This document shows, piece after piece, positions 7,901 through 15,263 of a stretch of DNA of 64,000 bases. The stretch's first letter is position 1. Every line of letters begins with the position of its first letter. The DNA is from Paenibacillus_AB hodogayensis. Its GTDB lineage: Bacteria > Bacillota > Bacilli > Paenibacillales > NBRC-103111. The DNA lies in NCBI RefSeq assembly GCF_039536325.1, contig NZ_BAAAYO010000002.1, positions 248,001-312,000 of the forward strand. The letters run 5' to 3'. The notes under the pieces are model-generated. The model did no database searches and had not been told where the DNA came from. It saw only the letters and a list, made by a program, of their open reading frames with translations. The translations under genes and the position numbers were made by a program.

Positions 7901-10839
7901 ACAGCGTCAAGTTCGACTTGCCGAGCGGTTACCGCTTTACGAAGAAAGGCTCTGACGCCGCATCCGACAGCGACTCCAACGCCGATTCAACCGGGTTGAC
8001 CGCTCAAGTGACCCTTACCGCCAACGGAGATTCGAATCAAACGATCGACGCAGGACTGGTCGAGCCAAAATCCAGCCTCGGCGACCGCGTCTGGATCGAT
8101 GTGAATGAGAATGGCGTGCAGGATGCAGGCGAACCGGGGAAAGCCGGCGTAACCGTCAAGCTGCTCGATAGCAGCAATACGGTGCTTGCCACGACGACGA
8201 CAGACACGAACGGCAACTATTTGTTCGATAATCTGTGGTCGGACACGTACAAGGTACAATTCGTCTTGCCGAACAACGCAACGTTCCGCTTCACGACGAA
8301 AGGTTCGGCGGCCAGCCCCGGTACTGCAGGGGATGACTCCGACGCCAAGCCTGACGGTACAACCGATCCGATCGTTCTCGGACATGCGGAATCGAACATG
8401 AACGTGGATGCAGGGCTGATCGAAGCCAAGTCCAGCATCGGCAATCGCGTCTGGTTCGACAGCAACGAGAACGGACTGCAGGACCCAGGCGAGACAGGCA
8501 AGAACGGCGTAACCGTGAAGCTGCTGGATGCAAGCGGCAACTTGCTGCGCACGACCGCCACGGTAACGGACGCCACTTACGGCGACGGCTACTACCAGTT
8601 CGACAACCTGTTTACAGGAACGTACTTCGTTCAGTTCGAGCTGCCCAACACTTATCTGTTTACGGTGAAAGGAATCAACAGTGCGTCCGATCTGGACTCC
8701 AATGCGGATACCAGCACCGGTAAAACGGATGCAATCCAACTGGGCCGGGGCGAATCGAACCAGACGATTGATGCCGGTTTGGTTTTGGCCAAGGGCATGA
8801 TCGGCGATTTCGTCTGGATAGACACGAATAAAGACGGTATCCAGAATAACGGAGAAGTCGGTCTGAACGGCGTAACGGTATCGCTGTATAACGATTCCGG
8901 CGCGCTGCTGACTACGACGACTACGCGGGAGATCGACGGTAAAGCGGGCTCCTACTTATTCACCGGTTTGAATGCCGGCACGTATAAGGTGAAATTTACG
9001 CTTCCGTCGGGTTACGCATTTTCTCCGTTACAAGCGGGTTCGGACAGAAGGCTTGACTCCGACGCCACTGCCGACGGCACCACGGACTGGATTACGTTGG
9101 CGCAGGGCGAATCGGACTTGACAATCGATGCCGGTCTTCTGCCTTTGCCGGGCGCACTGGGTGATCTGGTATGGTTCGACGCCAACGGCGACGGCATCCA
9201 GAATGACGGCAATACCGGCTTGAACGGCATCACGGTCAAGCTGTACAACGAATTCGGACAATTGTTGTCCTCCACTGTCACGAGTTCGGTGTACCAATCG
9301 GTATATTCGTCCGTGTACGGGCATTACCAGTTCGATAACCTGAACGCAGGGAAATACAAGATCGAGTTCGTGCTGCCGGACGGCTACATGTTCACGACGA
9401 AGGGGACGGGCAGTAATCCTGCCGCCGACTCCGATGTCAATCCGGACGGACAGACCGATCTGATTACCCTTGCCCAAGGCGAGACGAACCTGACCATCGA
9501 TGCCGGTCTGGTGCTGGTTCCGATTCCTCCGGCGATCAGCTCGATCGGCGACTACGTATGGGTGGACACGAACGGCGACGGCGTTCAGAATGACGGCAAT
9601 ACCGGCATGGATGGTATTACGGTCAGACTGTACAGCGCAGCGGGCAACCTGCTCGCCACTACCGTCACCGCCAACGTTTACGGCACACCTGGCTATTACC
9701 GCTTCAATAATCTGGATGCGGGGCAATACCGGGTAGCGTTCGACCTGCCTAGCGGTTACACGTTCACCGCAAAAGGCGTGGGGGACAACAGGGCCGCCGA
9801 TTCCGACGTCAATCCGAATGGCTGGACGGATCTTATCACGCTCGCTCAGGGCGAGACGAATCTGACCATCGATGCCGGACTGAAGCCGATTCCCGTTCCT
9901 CCTTTGCTGGGAGCGATCGGTGACTACGTGTGGATCGATACGAACGGAGACGGTATTCAGAATGACGGCAATACCGGATTAAACGGCGTTACCGTCAAAC
10001 TGTACAAGGCGAACGGTGATCTGCTTGGTTCCACCGTCACCTCTACTGTCTATGGCAAACCGGGCTATTATTTATTCGATAACTTGATTGCCGGACAGTA
10101 CCAGGTCGAATTCAGCTTGCCTGACGGCTACACCTTTACGCTGAAAGGGGCAGGCTCCGACAAGACCATCGACTCGGACGCTCAAGCTGACGGCAAAACC
10201 AGTCTGATTACGCTCGCCCCAGGTGAAACGAATCTGACCATCGATGCCGGACTGAAGCCGAATGGAACGGACAACCCAGGCACCGGCAACCCTGGCACGG
10301 GCAATCCGGGTACGGGTAACCCAGGCACGGACAATCCGGGCACGGGTAATCCGGGCACTGGCAACCCAGGCACGGGCAATCCGGGTACGGGCAATCCGGG
10401 CACGGGTAACCCAGGCACGGGCAATCCGGGCACGGGTAACCCAGGCACGGGCAATCCGGGCACAGGCAATCCGGGCACGGGTAATCCAAGCACGAGCAAC
10501 CCGAGCACAGGTAATCCGAGCACGGGCAATCCGGGTACGGGTAACTCCGAATCCGGCAATGCCGAAACGGGCAGTGCCGAATCCGGCCAGCCGGACGGAA
10601 ATAACCCGGCCGCTCAATCCGGTCAGGACCAGGAAGATTCCTTAACCGATAAGTACGGAAACGGACTTACGCAAAACGATTCGGACGAGAAGACGAGAGC
10701 GGCGCAACTCTCCCGGGAAGCAGGCGTTGCGATTCTCCCAGAAACTGGTGAATCACTGCCGATCGCTCCATGGGTGGGAGCTCTCCTTATCGCCGCCGGC
10801 GTTGTACTCCGGTTCCGCAAAAAACGGTTTAACGCTTAG
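1960..10839 (+). CDS. Giant LPXTG-anchored surface protein with DUF11-like and 16 SdrD_B-like repeats
   Basis: About 2,959 aa. The ATG at 1960 follows ATAAGGAG and starts a clear signal peptide (MQRLKRIQ, hydrophobic core, PAGADAG). Residues about 35-830 hold beta-rich modules of the DUF11/conserved-repeat type (VVTDLLPDG, PVVTDLLPAS). Sixteen SdrD_B-like Cna-B-fold repeats follow (about 832-2765), each opening with a variant of IGDxVWxDxNxDGxQ, a Ca-binding-like acidic loop, and closing with IDAGL. A (G/S)TGNP pentapeptide stalk (about 2768-2866) and a sorting signal complete it: LPETG at about 2926, hydrophobic helix, RFRKKR tail. It should be attached to peptidoglycan by a class A/D-type sortase, which is not encoded here. 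By analogy with Sdr proteins it is a rigid adhesin or matrix protein. Monocistronic, with a terminator immediately downstream. Confidence 0.93.
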   Translation: MQRLKRIQAAVWALVLFLNVLLPTPAGADAGTTAGIQLAMRSTETVVDSGKRFTYEIDYSVSSTTQQYSNALIALPLPNEIKFDSSIDSADTFSSYDSATHSVIFNFSGTLSAGTTGTLQVNAYFGNYTTPNDRTATTRSEFRSDQGSVQSNDVAVKARAAASWELSKDRSRPVEAVDPMAGSEVEYKLTFKDTGSGSYGKLSLSDVVVTDLLPDGAVLLGTRSTSGVTPAVYGQLVTWNLGTLGENSPSTVDFWVKVKYPSTITGTVTNKADASYTALGEAAVARHAEVTHGFTTIPQNDGTRFDKWVHQAQKEISPGQEVNFYIGGLYSRANVNLQKYEVVDMTPPHLELVQIETPAFSGIPSYKVQYTLNANPAESDWTDWDTVSASTKTTLKTADAPVSGANVKGVKLIFGEVPIDFDQQAPIELRYKSDPAFNAPVQPGTLVTNSAVLKYEFEGQTKTDTKSADVRIVQSRPLVEVKKSSVNGTNFSPGDTIKYRISISNSSYSSAALQNPVVTDLLPASLQYVAGSAKVADKGGLTIAAPTITAVPDTDPNRTLITWKWDDTLPATIGIDKKIELELEAVVKPGTSTGNIENVAEVSSDKHVYLNNADFTQKLFKNNKWYLYNSSFVYINSVARLVSVKWVQGDLDNGAWSKYPDIGKTTPGGNVKYKLQITNVGNIPTKGLLIVDALPRIGDTGVVDKSQRDSKWSPSLTGKITIPDPALAAKVKISYSTDPSVSMSDGHWSTEPPADLTLVTGVKFEFDDSYVIQPGQELELNWVMRAPIDAPPNQNAWASFGFTAKRADTNTMLLTTEPLKVGVVVNTSTLAEIGNYVWRDVDGDGTQNEGPEHGVNGVQVELYDEANLTTPLQTTITSNNQTGQPGYYLFPNLVPGNYKVRFITPDGYDGWTIASAGTGATGSDADPTTGWTAAIPLAAGAKNYDIDGGLIAPKGKIGDTVWLDDNGNGLQDAGEPGKSGVVVKLYDKNGFLIGTTTTDTNGQYLFPYLTAGDYTVLFEKPTGDFRFTKYKEGPDRTKDSDADVTTGKTATITLAKDEANMTIDAGLIEPRASLGDRVWIDFNENGVQDAGEPDLANVTVRLLDASDNVLATKTTDTNGNYLFDKLWAGTYKVQFVLPDGKHKFTVKGASTATPATDSDANTATGKTDSIELAHGESNMKIDAGVIQARSSIGNRVWIDDNANGVQDAGEPGKNGITVKLLNASGTAIANTTTVNDSIYGDGYYLFDKLWPGTYSVQFDLPAGGGYRFTQNGSDPASDTDSNANPATGRTEQVTLANNGDSNPTIDAGLVEPKASLGDRVWIDFNENGVQDAGEVGLAGVTVKLLDSSNNELATKTTDTNGNYLFDKLWPGTYKVKFILPNDKHKFTVKGASSATPATDSDAEPTNGITDAITLGHGQSRTDIDAGVIQARSSIGNRVWIDDNANGVQDTGEPGKNGVTVKLLNASGTVIATKTTVTDSIYGDGYYLFDNLWPDTYSVQFDLPAGGGYRFTQKGTDPASDTDSNADPATGRTEQVILANNGDSNPTIDAGLVEPKASLGDRVWIDFNENGVQDAGEVGLAGVTVKLLDSSNNELATKTTDTNGNYLFDKLWPGTYRVKFILPNDKHKFTVKGASTATPATDSDAEPTTGITDAITLGHAESNPNIDAGVIQARSSIGNRVWIDDNGDGVQDAGEPGKNGVTVKLLNASGTVIATKTTVTDSIYGDGYYLFDNLWPDTYSVQFDLPSGGGYRFTQKGTDPASDTDSNADPATGRTEQVTLTYNGQSIPTIDAGLVQPKASIGDRVWMDANDNGIQDAGELGKSGVTVKLLDSSGNELASKTTDTNGNFLFDQLWPGTYKVKFVLPDATFRFTKKGTAAGPGIAGDDSDADPDGITDPIVLEHAEANSNVDAGLIVGRSSIGNRVWIDDNGDGVQDAGEPGKNGVTVKLLNVSGNVIATTTTVTDSIYGDGYYQFANLFPDTYSVKFDLPSGYRFTKKGSDAASDSDSNADSTGLTAQVTLTANGDSNQTIDAGLVEPKSSLGDRVWIDVNENGVQDAGEPGKAGVTVKLLDSSNTVLATTTTDTNGNYLFDNLWSDTYKVQFVLPNNATFRFTTKGSAASPGTAGDDSDAKPDGTTDPIVLGHAESNMNVDAGLIEAKSSIGNRVWFDSNENGLQDPGETGKNGVTVKLLDASGNLLRTTATVTDATYGDGYYQFDNLFTGTYFVQFELPNTYLFTVKGINSASDLDSNADTSTGKTDAIQLGRGESNQTIDAGLVLAKGMIGDFVWIDTNKDGIQNNGEVGLNGVTVSLYNDSGALLTTTTTREIDGKAGSYLFTGLNAGTYKVKFTLPSGYAFSPLQAGSDRRLDSDATADGTTDWITLAQGESDLTIDAGLLPLPGALGDLVWFDANGDGIQNDGNTGLNGITVKLYNEFGQLLSSTVTSSVYQSVYSSVYGHYQFDNLNAGKYKIEFVLPDGYMFTTKGTGSNPAADSDVNPDGQTDLITLAQGETNLTIDAGLVLVPIPPAISSIGDYVWVDTNGDGVQNDGNTGMDGITVRLYSAAGNLLATTVTANVYGTPGYYRFNNLDAGQYRVAFDLPSGYTFTAKGVGDNRAADSDVNPNGWTDLITLAQGETNLTIDAGLKPIPVPPLLGAIGDYVWIDTNGDGIQNDGNTGLNGVTVKLYKANGDLLGSTVTSTVYGKPGYYLFDNLIAGQYQVEFSLPDGYTFTLKGAGSDKTIDSDAQADGKTSLITLAPGETNLTIDAGLKPNGTDNPGTGNPGTGNPGTGNPGTDNPGTGNPGTGNPGTGNPGTGNPGTGNPGTGNPGTGNPGTGNPGTGNPGTGNPSTSNPSTGNPSTGNPGTGNSESGNAETGSAESGQPDGNNPAAQSGQDQEDSLTDKYGNGLTQNDSDEKTRAAQLSREAGVAILPETGESLPIAPWVGALLIAAGVVLRFRKKRFNA
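5515..7330 (+). repeat. 726-bp near-identical tandem duplication inside the adhesin gene
   Basis: Sequence starting ATCCAAGCCCGCTCGAGC recurs at 5515, 6241 and 6967, exactly 726 bp (242 codons) apart. The partner SLGDRVW block recurs at about 5890 and 6616 with the same spacing. Each unit encodes two different SdrD_B repeats, so the array has grown by duplication of a two-domain unit. Divergence between copies is low, which points to recent expansion or ongoing gene conversion. Confidence 0.9.
10261..10546 (+). repeat. 15-bp repeat tract encoding the (G/S)TGNP stalk
   Basis: About twenty direct copies of a 15-bp unit, mostly GGCACGGGCAATCCG with third-base variation, encode GTGNP, GTDNP and STGNP pentapeptides just before the sorting signal. 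This is the expected position for a wall-spanning linker, and the unit count is likely to vary between strains. Confidence 0.92.
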
Positions 10840-10916
10840 GCGAGACATCGCGAGGTTATCTCGAGTTTCTGTTCAGATGCTTCGACGCTCCGCTAAAGCA
10901 TTTGTTACGCATGAAT

Positions 10917-10964
10917 AAAGAGCCTCCGGCTCCACCTCAATCGGGTGGAATCGGAGGCTCTTTT
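10917..10964 (+). terminator. Rho-independent terminator of the adhesin gene
   Basis: GAGCCTCCGGCTCCACC pairs with GGGTGGAATCGGAGGCTC across a six-base loop and runs into TTTT, 80 bp after the adhesin stop. It also separates the adhesin from the convergent flavoprotein gene. Confidence 0.9.
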
Positions 10965-11001
10965 ACGTAAAGCTAGAGTTGTCCGATCCTATGGAACACG
11001 A

Positions 11002-11928
11002 TCATGGGGCGTACGCCGACTGGTCCATTTGCCGCAAAGCTTTATGCATCCATATGGCAGCCTGGCTCCCTTCGCCCATCGCAATCGTCACCTGCTCCGC
11101 ATGAACGCCAATATCGCCAGCCGCCCAGACGTTCGGGACGGATGTCATTTTCGAGCGGGAATCGGTCATAATATGGCCGTTTTCATGCCGCTCCGCACCC
11201 AGTTGGCCTGCCAGCGCCGAACGAACTTCATTGCCCCCGAACGCGATAAACCCCCGTTCCGCTTCCACAAGACGGCCGTTTGCCAGAACGACGCCGTGAA
11301 ATGTGGAGCCATCCTCTTCTTGCACCACTCGCTCAATTGGTTCAATTAAGACAGTAATCCCTTTGACGGACAACTGCTGCGACACTTCCCCGGCAACGTC
11401 CTTTCCCTCATGATTGACGTAAAGAAGCTTATCCGTTCGCTCAGAAAGAATCAGGGCCATCTGCGCTCCGCTATCGCCGGAGCCCATAATGACAGTACGC
11501 CGGTTTTGGATCTCGTACCCGTCGCAATCCGGGCACACGTATACCGTTTTGCCGAGACACGGCTCGAGCCCGGGCAATGGAGGGTAGCGATCGACTATGC
11601 CGGTGGCTAGGAGTACGGTTTTGGCTTGGTACACGTCTTCCTGCCCTTTTAGCCAAAACAAGCCTTCCCCGCTTCCAGCCTCCGCGATCCCGTCCTGCAC
11701 GAACCGGACGCCCGTCCGCTCCGCCTGCTCCCTTCCCAGCCTGCGCAGCTCCTGACCGGATATGCCGTCCGGCCAACCTAATATATTGCGGTAGAGGCGG
11801 CATACGGTCGAGCGGCCATCCCCTTTGTCGACCACGAGTGTGGAACGCCCGTATCTGCCCATCTGGATGGCTGCTTGCAAGCCGGCTACCCCTCCGCCTA
11901 CGATTGCACAGTCGTATACCGTCGACAT
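11002..11928 (-). CDS. NAD(P)/FAD-dependent oxidoreductase, thioredoxin-reductase-like
   Basis: 308 aa, the usual length for the TrxB/AhpF-type fold. An FAD-binding GGGVAGLQAA motif lies at residues about 11-20, a second Rossmann motif MGSGDSGAQMA at about 155, and the C-terminal FAD motif VWAAGDIG near 270. A CPDC pair sits where thioredoxin reductases carry their CATC redox disulfide, so dithiol chemistry is likely. The substrate cannot be deduced; the CPDCDGYE context is typical of the 'thioredoxin reductase-like' proteins of bacilli rather than housekeeping TrxB. Monocistronic, convergent with the adhesin gene, separated from it by a terminator. Confidence 0.85.
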   Translation of the reverse strand: MSTVYDCAIVGGGVAGLQAAIQMGRYGRSTLVVDKGDGRSTVCRLYRNILGWPDGISGQELRRLGREQAERTGVRFVQDGIAEAGSGEGLFWLKGQEDVYQAKTVLLATGIVDRYPPLPGLEPCLGKTVYVCPDCDGYEIQNRRTVIMGSGDSGAQMALILSERTDKLLYVNHEGKDVAGEVSQQLSVKGITVLIEPIERVVQEEDGSTFHGVVLANGRLVEAERGFIAFGGNEVRSALAGQLGAERHENGHIMTDSRSKMTSVPNVWAAGDIGVHAEQVTIAMGEGSQAAIWMHKALRQMDQSAYAP

Positions 11929-12166
11929 GCTTTGCTCTCCTTCGTCTTAGCCGTTTGTTTCAGTATTCCCGTTCCGACCCAATCGTATCGACAATAAACA
12001 GGAGGAAAACCTCTCTGGCGAAAAAGGGCGACAATTGTTAAAATATGAGGAGACGTCTTGTCGTCTTTATACATAATTTAAATTTTTGCGGGAATCTTGA
12101 AACATTTTGCCGAAACATTCGTCCAATTAGATATATTTTCCGCAATGAAGAAGCAGAGGTGAACCC

Positions 12167-12610
12167 TTGAGCACGCAAATGGAAGCAAACGCCAGTCCGG
12201 CTGTCGTGGCGGCGCGCAGCGTCAAACCGGCCAAAAAGGCTACGTCCAAAAAATCGTACCTGTTGTTTTTCACCAGCTGGTTTCTGTTGATCGCCACCGG
12301 CGTCATGGGGACGATGCTGTATACCGCGCACTTGAGAACGCAGCTAAGCGCCCAACTGGCCGCCCAGACCGAGCAGCAGTTGCAAGCGATGCAAACGGAA
12401 TACCAGAAGCAGCTGGAGGAATTAAAAACAAGTTTCGCTGCCGACATGACCGCCCTGCAAACAAAGGTCGATTCGTTTAACGAGCTGCTGGCTTTCACGA
12501 AAGACAGCGCCAACAGCAAGACCGATAACAGCAACCAGTTGTACACCCAATTGGCCGAGGTCAAGAAAAAGCTCGACGAGCTTAAGCAAAACCTGGACGT
12601 GCTCAAATGA
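12167..12610 (+). CDS. Small membrane-anchored coiled-coil protein
   Basis: 147 aa, TTG start behind AGAGGTG (an in-frame ATG lies four codons later). A short Lys/Ala-rich cytoplasmic segment precedes one membrane helix (about residues 30-55), followed by about 90 residues of heptad-like Gln/Glu/Lys/Leu sequence that should form an extracytoplasmic coiled coil. The stop overlaps the next start as ATGA, so translation is coupled to the phosphodiester glycosidase gene. No family recognised. The arrangement suggests a scaffold or partner that positions the enzyme at the membrane. Confidence 0.75.
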   Translation: MSTQMEANASPAVVAARSVKPAKKATSKKSYLLFFTSWFLLIATGVMGTMLYTAHLRTQLSAQLAAQTEQQLQAMQTEYQKQLEELKTSFAADMTALQTKVDSFNELLAFTKDSANSKTDNSNQLYTQLAEVKKKLDELKQNLDVLK

Positions 12611-13674
12611 CGGCACGCGAAATAAACCGCTTCTTCCTGCTTTCCTTGGCTCCGTTTATCGGCATGGCTATCTGGCTTCTGACGGCGGGCTTCACGCTGG
12701 ACATGCCCCTTCTCGGCTTCACGCCTTCGCTGCAACCGTTCGGCTTGTCGGCAGAAGCCGGCCAAGTTCAGCAAAGCCTCGACAAAGCGAAGGTCAACGC
12801 CGTCGCCACGAAAAGCACGATCGAGCAGTTTTTCAAACTGTACGAGCAAAGCGCCAATGATACGAGTTCCATGCTGAAGCTCGCAACGGCCCAGGCCGCC
12901 CGTCCTTCGCTTATTTTCGACAACCGGATCGCTGCGGTGTTCGGCAAGCCGACCCGGACGGTGACCTCCGGGAACATCGATTTGCGGCTTTATCAGTTTT
13001 CCGATCCGAATTATAAAGGGTATGCGCTTAAAGTCGATCTGAAATCCGATAATGCGATGAAGATGGCGTTAGGCAAAGATAAGGTCGGCAGCTCGGAAAC
13101 GACCTTGGCCGCGGCAAACCGGTACGGAGCCATTGCCGGCATCAATGCCGGTGGGTTCGCCGACTCGGACGACGGCAAACGGTATCCGCTCAGCACCACG
13201 ATGCTGAACGGGAAGTATGTCTACGGCTTCGAGCCGACCTTCGAGGATTTGGCGTTCGTGGGCCTTAGCAAGGACCGCAAGCTGATCGGCGGCAAATTTT
13301 CGCGGCAGGCCGATCTGGACAAGCTGAACCCGTCCTTCGGGGCGACATTCGTGCCGATTTTGCTCAAAGGCGGGGCCAAGCAGCAAATCCCTTCCAAATG
13401 GCTGAATTCGCCCAAACGAGCGCCGCGCACGATCGTCGGCAATTTCGGCAACAACCAGCTGCTTTTCGTTGTCGCCGACGGATACGACGAACGGGGCGGC
13501 TCTGGCGCGACGCTGGACGAGCTGCAGGACAAGCTGGCCAAGCTTCGCGTAGTCGACGCCTACAATCTGGACGGAGGCGGCTCCACCTCGCTCGTTTTTG
13601 AAGGGCGCACGATCAATACCCCATCGGACGGACGGCTACGCCCCTTGCCGACGCACTTTTTATTTTTCAAATAA
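12607..13674 (+). CDS. Phosphodiester glycosidase (NAGPA/DUF2233) family protein
   Basis: 355 aa with an N-terminal membrane helix (about residues 10-30) acting as signal anchor. The C-terminal half is a NAGPA-type domain (GAIAGINAGGF, RAPRTIVG, NLDGGGSTSLVF, followed by RPLPTHFLF). Family members cleave GlcNAc-1-phosphodiester linkages or process exopolysaccharide and wall teichoic acid sugars outside the cell. The start overlaps the upstream stop by ATGA, so the pair is an operon. The natural glycan substrate is unknown. Confidence 0.87.
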   Translation: MTAREINRFFLLSLAPFIGMAIWLLTAGFTLDMPLLGFTPSLQPFGLSAEAGQVQQSLDKAKVNAVATKSTIEQFFKLYEQSANDTSSMLKLATAQAARPSLIFDNRIAAVFGKPTRTVTSGNIDLRLYQFSDPNYKGYALKVDLKSDNAMKMALGKDKVGSSETTLAAANRYGAIAGINAGGFADSDDGKRYPLSTTMLNGKYVYGFEPTFEDLAFVGLSKDRKLIGGKFSRQADLDKLNPSFGATFVPILLKGGAKQQIPSKWLNSPKRAPRTIVGNFGNNQLLFVVADGYDERGGSGATLDELQDKLAKLRVVDAYNLDGGGSTSLVFEGRTINTPSDGRLRPLPTHFLFFK

Positions 13675-13807
13675 ATAGCTGTCCAGCGCGGTTGCAGCGG
13701 GCTTCGGGCTGCAAATGTTCACAATTCGGCCGTTTTCTTTTCCCGGCCTTTTGGGTATAATAGGCTTAGCTTATTACGGTATTTCCATCTGGGAGGTGTA
13801 ACCAGAC

Positions 13808-13918
13808 ATGTCCATTTTCGCTTCTTCTACCTTTTGGCTTGTCATGGTCGTGTTCACTTTGTTCGTTACCGCCATTCTCACCTCTTCGTACAACGAAGAC
13901 AGAACGAAGGGCTTGTAA
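13808..13918 (+). CDS. 36-aa single-helix membrane peptide
   Basis: MSIFASSTFW start behind a strong GGGAGGTG site, then one hydrophobic helix (LVMVVFTLFVTAIL) and a polar tail ending DRTKGL. TATAAT at 13756-13761 could be its -10 box, and a terminator follows at 13963-14003, so it is a self-contained transcription unit. Function unknown; small membrane modulators and type I toxins have similar architecture, but there is no evidence for either role. Confidence 0.7.
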   Translation: MSIFASSTFWLVMVVFTLFVTAILTSSYNEDRTKGL

Positions 13919-13962
13919 GCGCCGAACGAATCGCGCGATCAACTCATAAGACGGCAACCGCC

Positions 13963-14003
13963 GCCGCTTCTGCATACCTGGTGTATGCATGGAGCGGCTT
14001 TTT
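13963..14003 (+). terminator. Terminator of the 36-aa peptide gene
   Basis: GCCGCT...TGCATAC pairs with GTATGCA...AGCGGC and is followed by TTTTT. Confidence 0.8.
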
Positions 14004-14036
14004 GCCGCTTCTGCCGCCGTACCCCTTTAAGCGCAC

Positions 14037-14074
14037 AAAAAAAAGGCACCCCTGCGTGAGTCACGCAAAGTGCC
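14037..14074 (-). terminator. Terminator of the AbrB-like gene
   Basis: On the minus strand GGCAC...GCGTGA pairs with TCACGC...GTGCC, followed by eight T residues, 55 bp after the AbrB-like stop. Confidence 0.88.
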
Positions 14075-14128
14075 GGCGTCTTGCAACGAATTCAATTCGG
14101 ACAAACGCTAAGGATTTTATGATAACGA

Positions 14129-14377
14129 TTACAGCGAGAGCGCGGTCATCTCACGCAAGCAATTCACGCAGATGTGCTTCTCCCTATATTCCGTAACCCC
14201 GTTCATGTCACCGCAAAACACACATTTGGGGCGGTACCGCTCCAACAATATGTGATCGCCGGAAACTAATATTTCCACGGGATCCCCTTCGTTCATTCTG
14301 TATCTTTTGCGCAGCGATTTGGGCAGCACGATGCGGCCCAACTGGTCCACTTTTCTGACAACTCCTGCCGGTCTCAA
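14129..14377 (-). CDS. AbrB/SpoVT-type regulator with C-terminal zinc-ribbon-like motif
   Basis: 82 aa, TTG start behind GAGGTGAG. Residues 1-48 are an AbrB swapped-hairpin DNA-binding domain (GVVRKVDQLGRIVLPKSLRKRY, then EGDPVEILV). The C-terminal part is not the dimerisation arm of B. subtilis AbrB but CVFC-x14-CVNC, four cysteines spaced to bind one zinc. It is therefore an AbrB-family transcription factor that probably senses or is stabilised by zinc or redox state. Single gene with its own terminator; targets unknown. Confidence 0.85.
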   Translation of the reverse strand: MRPAGVVRKVDQLGRIVLPKSLRKRYRMNEGDPVEILVSGDHILLERYRPKCVFCGDMNGVTEYREKHICVNCLREMTALSL

Positions 14378-14578
14378 CTCGACTCACCTCTCTTTTACGC
14401 TGAAAGTAGAAGGTTTCCTTCCCTTTATTCCACTTCCAGCATTACCAATTCGACGAAAACAAACAAACTCCTGCTTACATATAGGTCTTTATGCCGATTT
14501 GATATGGATTTGAAACAGCAACCGCAAGAGCCGCCCGGAGCTCCCCGCGGGGAACCGCTACGGCGGCCCGATGTCGGG

Positions 14579-15043
14579 TCAGGTCAACCCGAGAAAAGCG
14601 TTTTGCCTCAAGCCTTCGAACAGCACAATCGCCGCAGAGTTGGACAAGTTGAGGGAACGGACCGCCCCTGTCATCGGCATACGGATACAAGTGTCGCGGT
14701 TAGCTTCGACGAGCTCCGGAGGCAGTCCTTTCGTTTCTTTACCGAATACGAAAACGTCGCCGTCCCGGTAAGCGAAATCGGTATAAAGCCGCCGTGCTTT
14801 GGTCGTCGCGTAATAAAAACGGGAGCCTGCCAGCTTCAGGCGAAGCTCGTCAAACGAGTCGTAGTAACGGACATCGACCGAATGCCAATAGTCGAGTCCG
14901 GCGCGCTTTAACGTTTTATCGTCCGTGGAAAAACCGAGCGGACGGACCAGATGGAGGATCGTTCCCGTAGCCGCGCACGTGCGGGCGATATTGCCCGTGT
15001 TGGCGGGGATTTCGGGCTCGACCAGTACGATGTGAAAAGCCAA
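14579..15043 (-). CDS. trmL: tRNA (cytidine/uridine-34-2'-O)-methyltransferase TrmL
   Basis: 154 aa, typical of the minimal SPOUT methyltransferase that methylates the wobble ribose of tRNA-Leu isoacceptors using SAM. TTG start behind GGAGAAGG. Trefoil-knot motifs are visible: EPEIPANTGNIARTC at the N-terminus, FGKETKGLP in the middle and RSLNLSNSAAIVLFE at the C-terminus. Housekeeping gene with no clear operon partner. The 220 bp upstream contains the short palindromic element at 15078-15116. Confidence 0.93.
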   Translation of the reverse strand: MAFHIVLVEPEIPANTGNIARTCAATGTILHLVRPLGFSTDDKTLKRAGLDYWHSVDVRYYDSFDELRLKLAGSRFYYATTKARRLYTDFAYRDGDVFVFGKETKGLPPELVEANRDTCIRMPMTGAVRSLNLSNSAAIVLFEGLRQNAFLGLT

Positions 15044-15077
15044 GCAGCAAACCTTCTCCCGCAGTAATATGGTTCAA

Positions 15078-15116
15078 GTACAAAGGCAGACCGCAAGATT
15101 AGCTCTGATTTTGTAC
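15078..15116. repeat. Short copy of a palindromic element (GTACAAA...TTTGTAC)
   Basis: A 39-bp stretch bounded by GTACAAA and TTTGTAC contains GCAGACC near its left end and GATTAGCTCT near its right end. The same ordered blocks occur in the 109-bp element at 61969-62077, so this looks like an internally deleted copy. It lies between trmL and the OmpR-type regulator gene. Confidence 0.6.
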
Positions 15117-15263
15117 AAGCTACCGTCTCATTATACAACAAACCGACCGAAAATTTTAACACCCATTTTACGAAAGCTTAATCTTCCCTTTATGTTCGTG
15201 AAGCATAATGAGAAGCATAATCCCCGAAAAGCCCGCCAAGATTGCGCTTGAAAGGAGAAGACC

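Noticed and set aside
10261..10546. Regular short repeats that could suggest CRISPR
   Set aside because: No spacers; the repeats are codon-phased within the adhesin gene.
10072..10617. Minus-strand frames rich in PGLPV/RAWVTRAR repeats
   Set aside because: By-products of the 15-bp NPGTG repeat tract read on the other strand.
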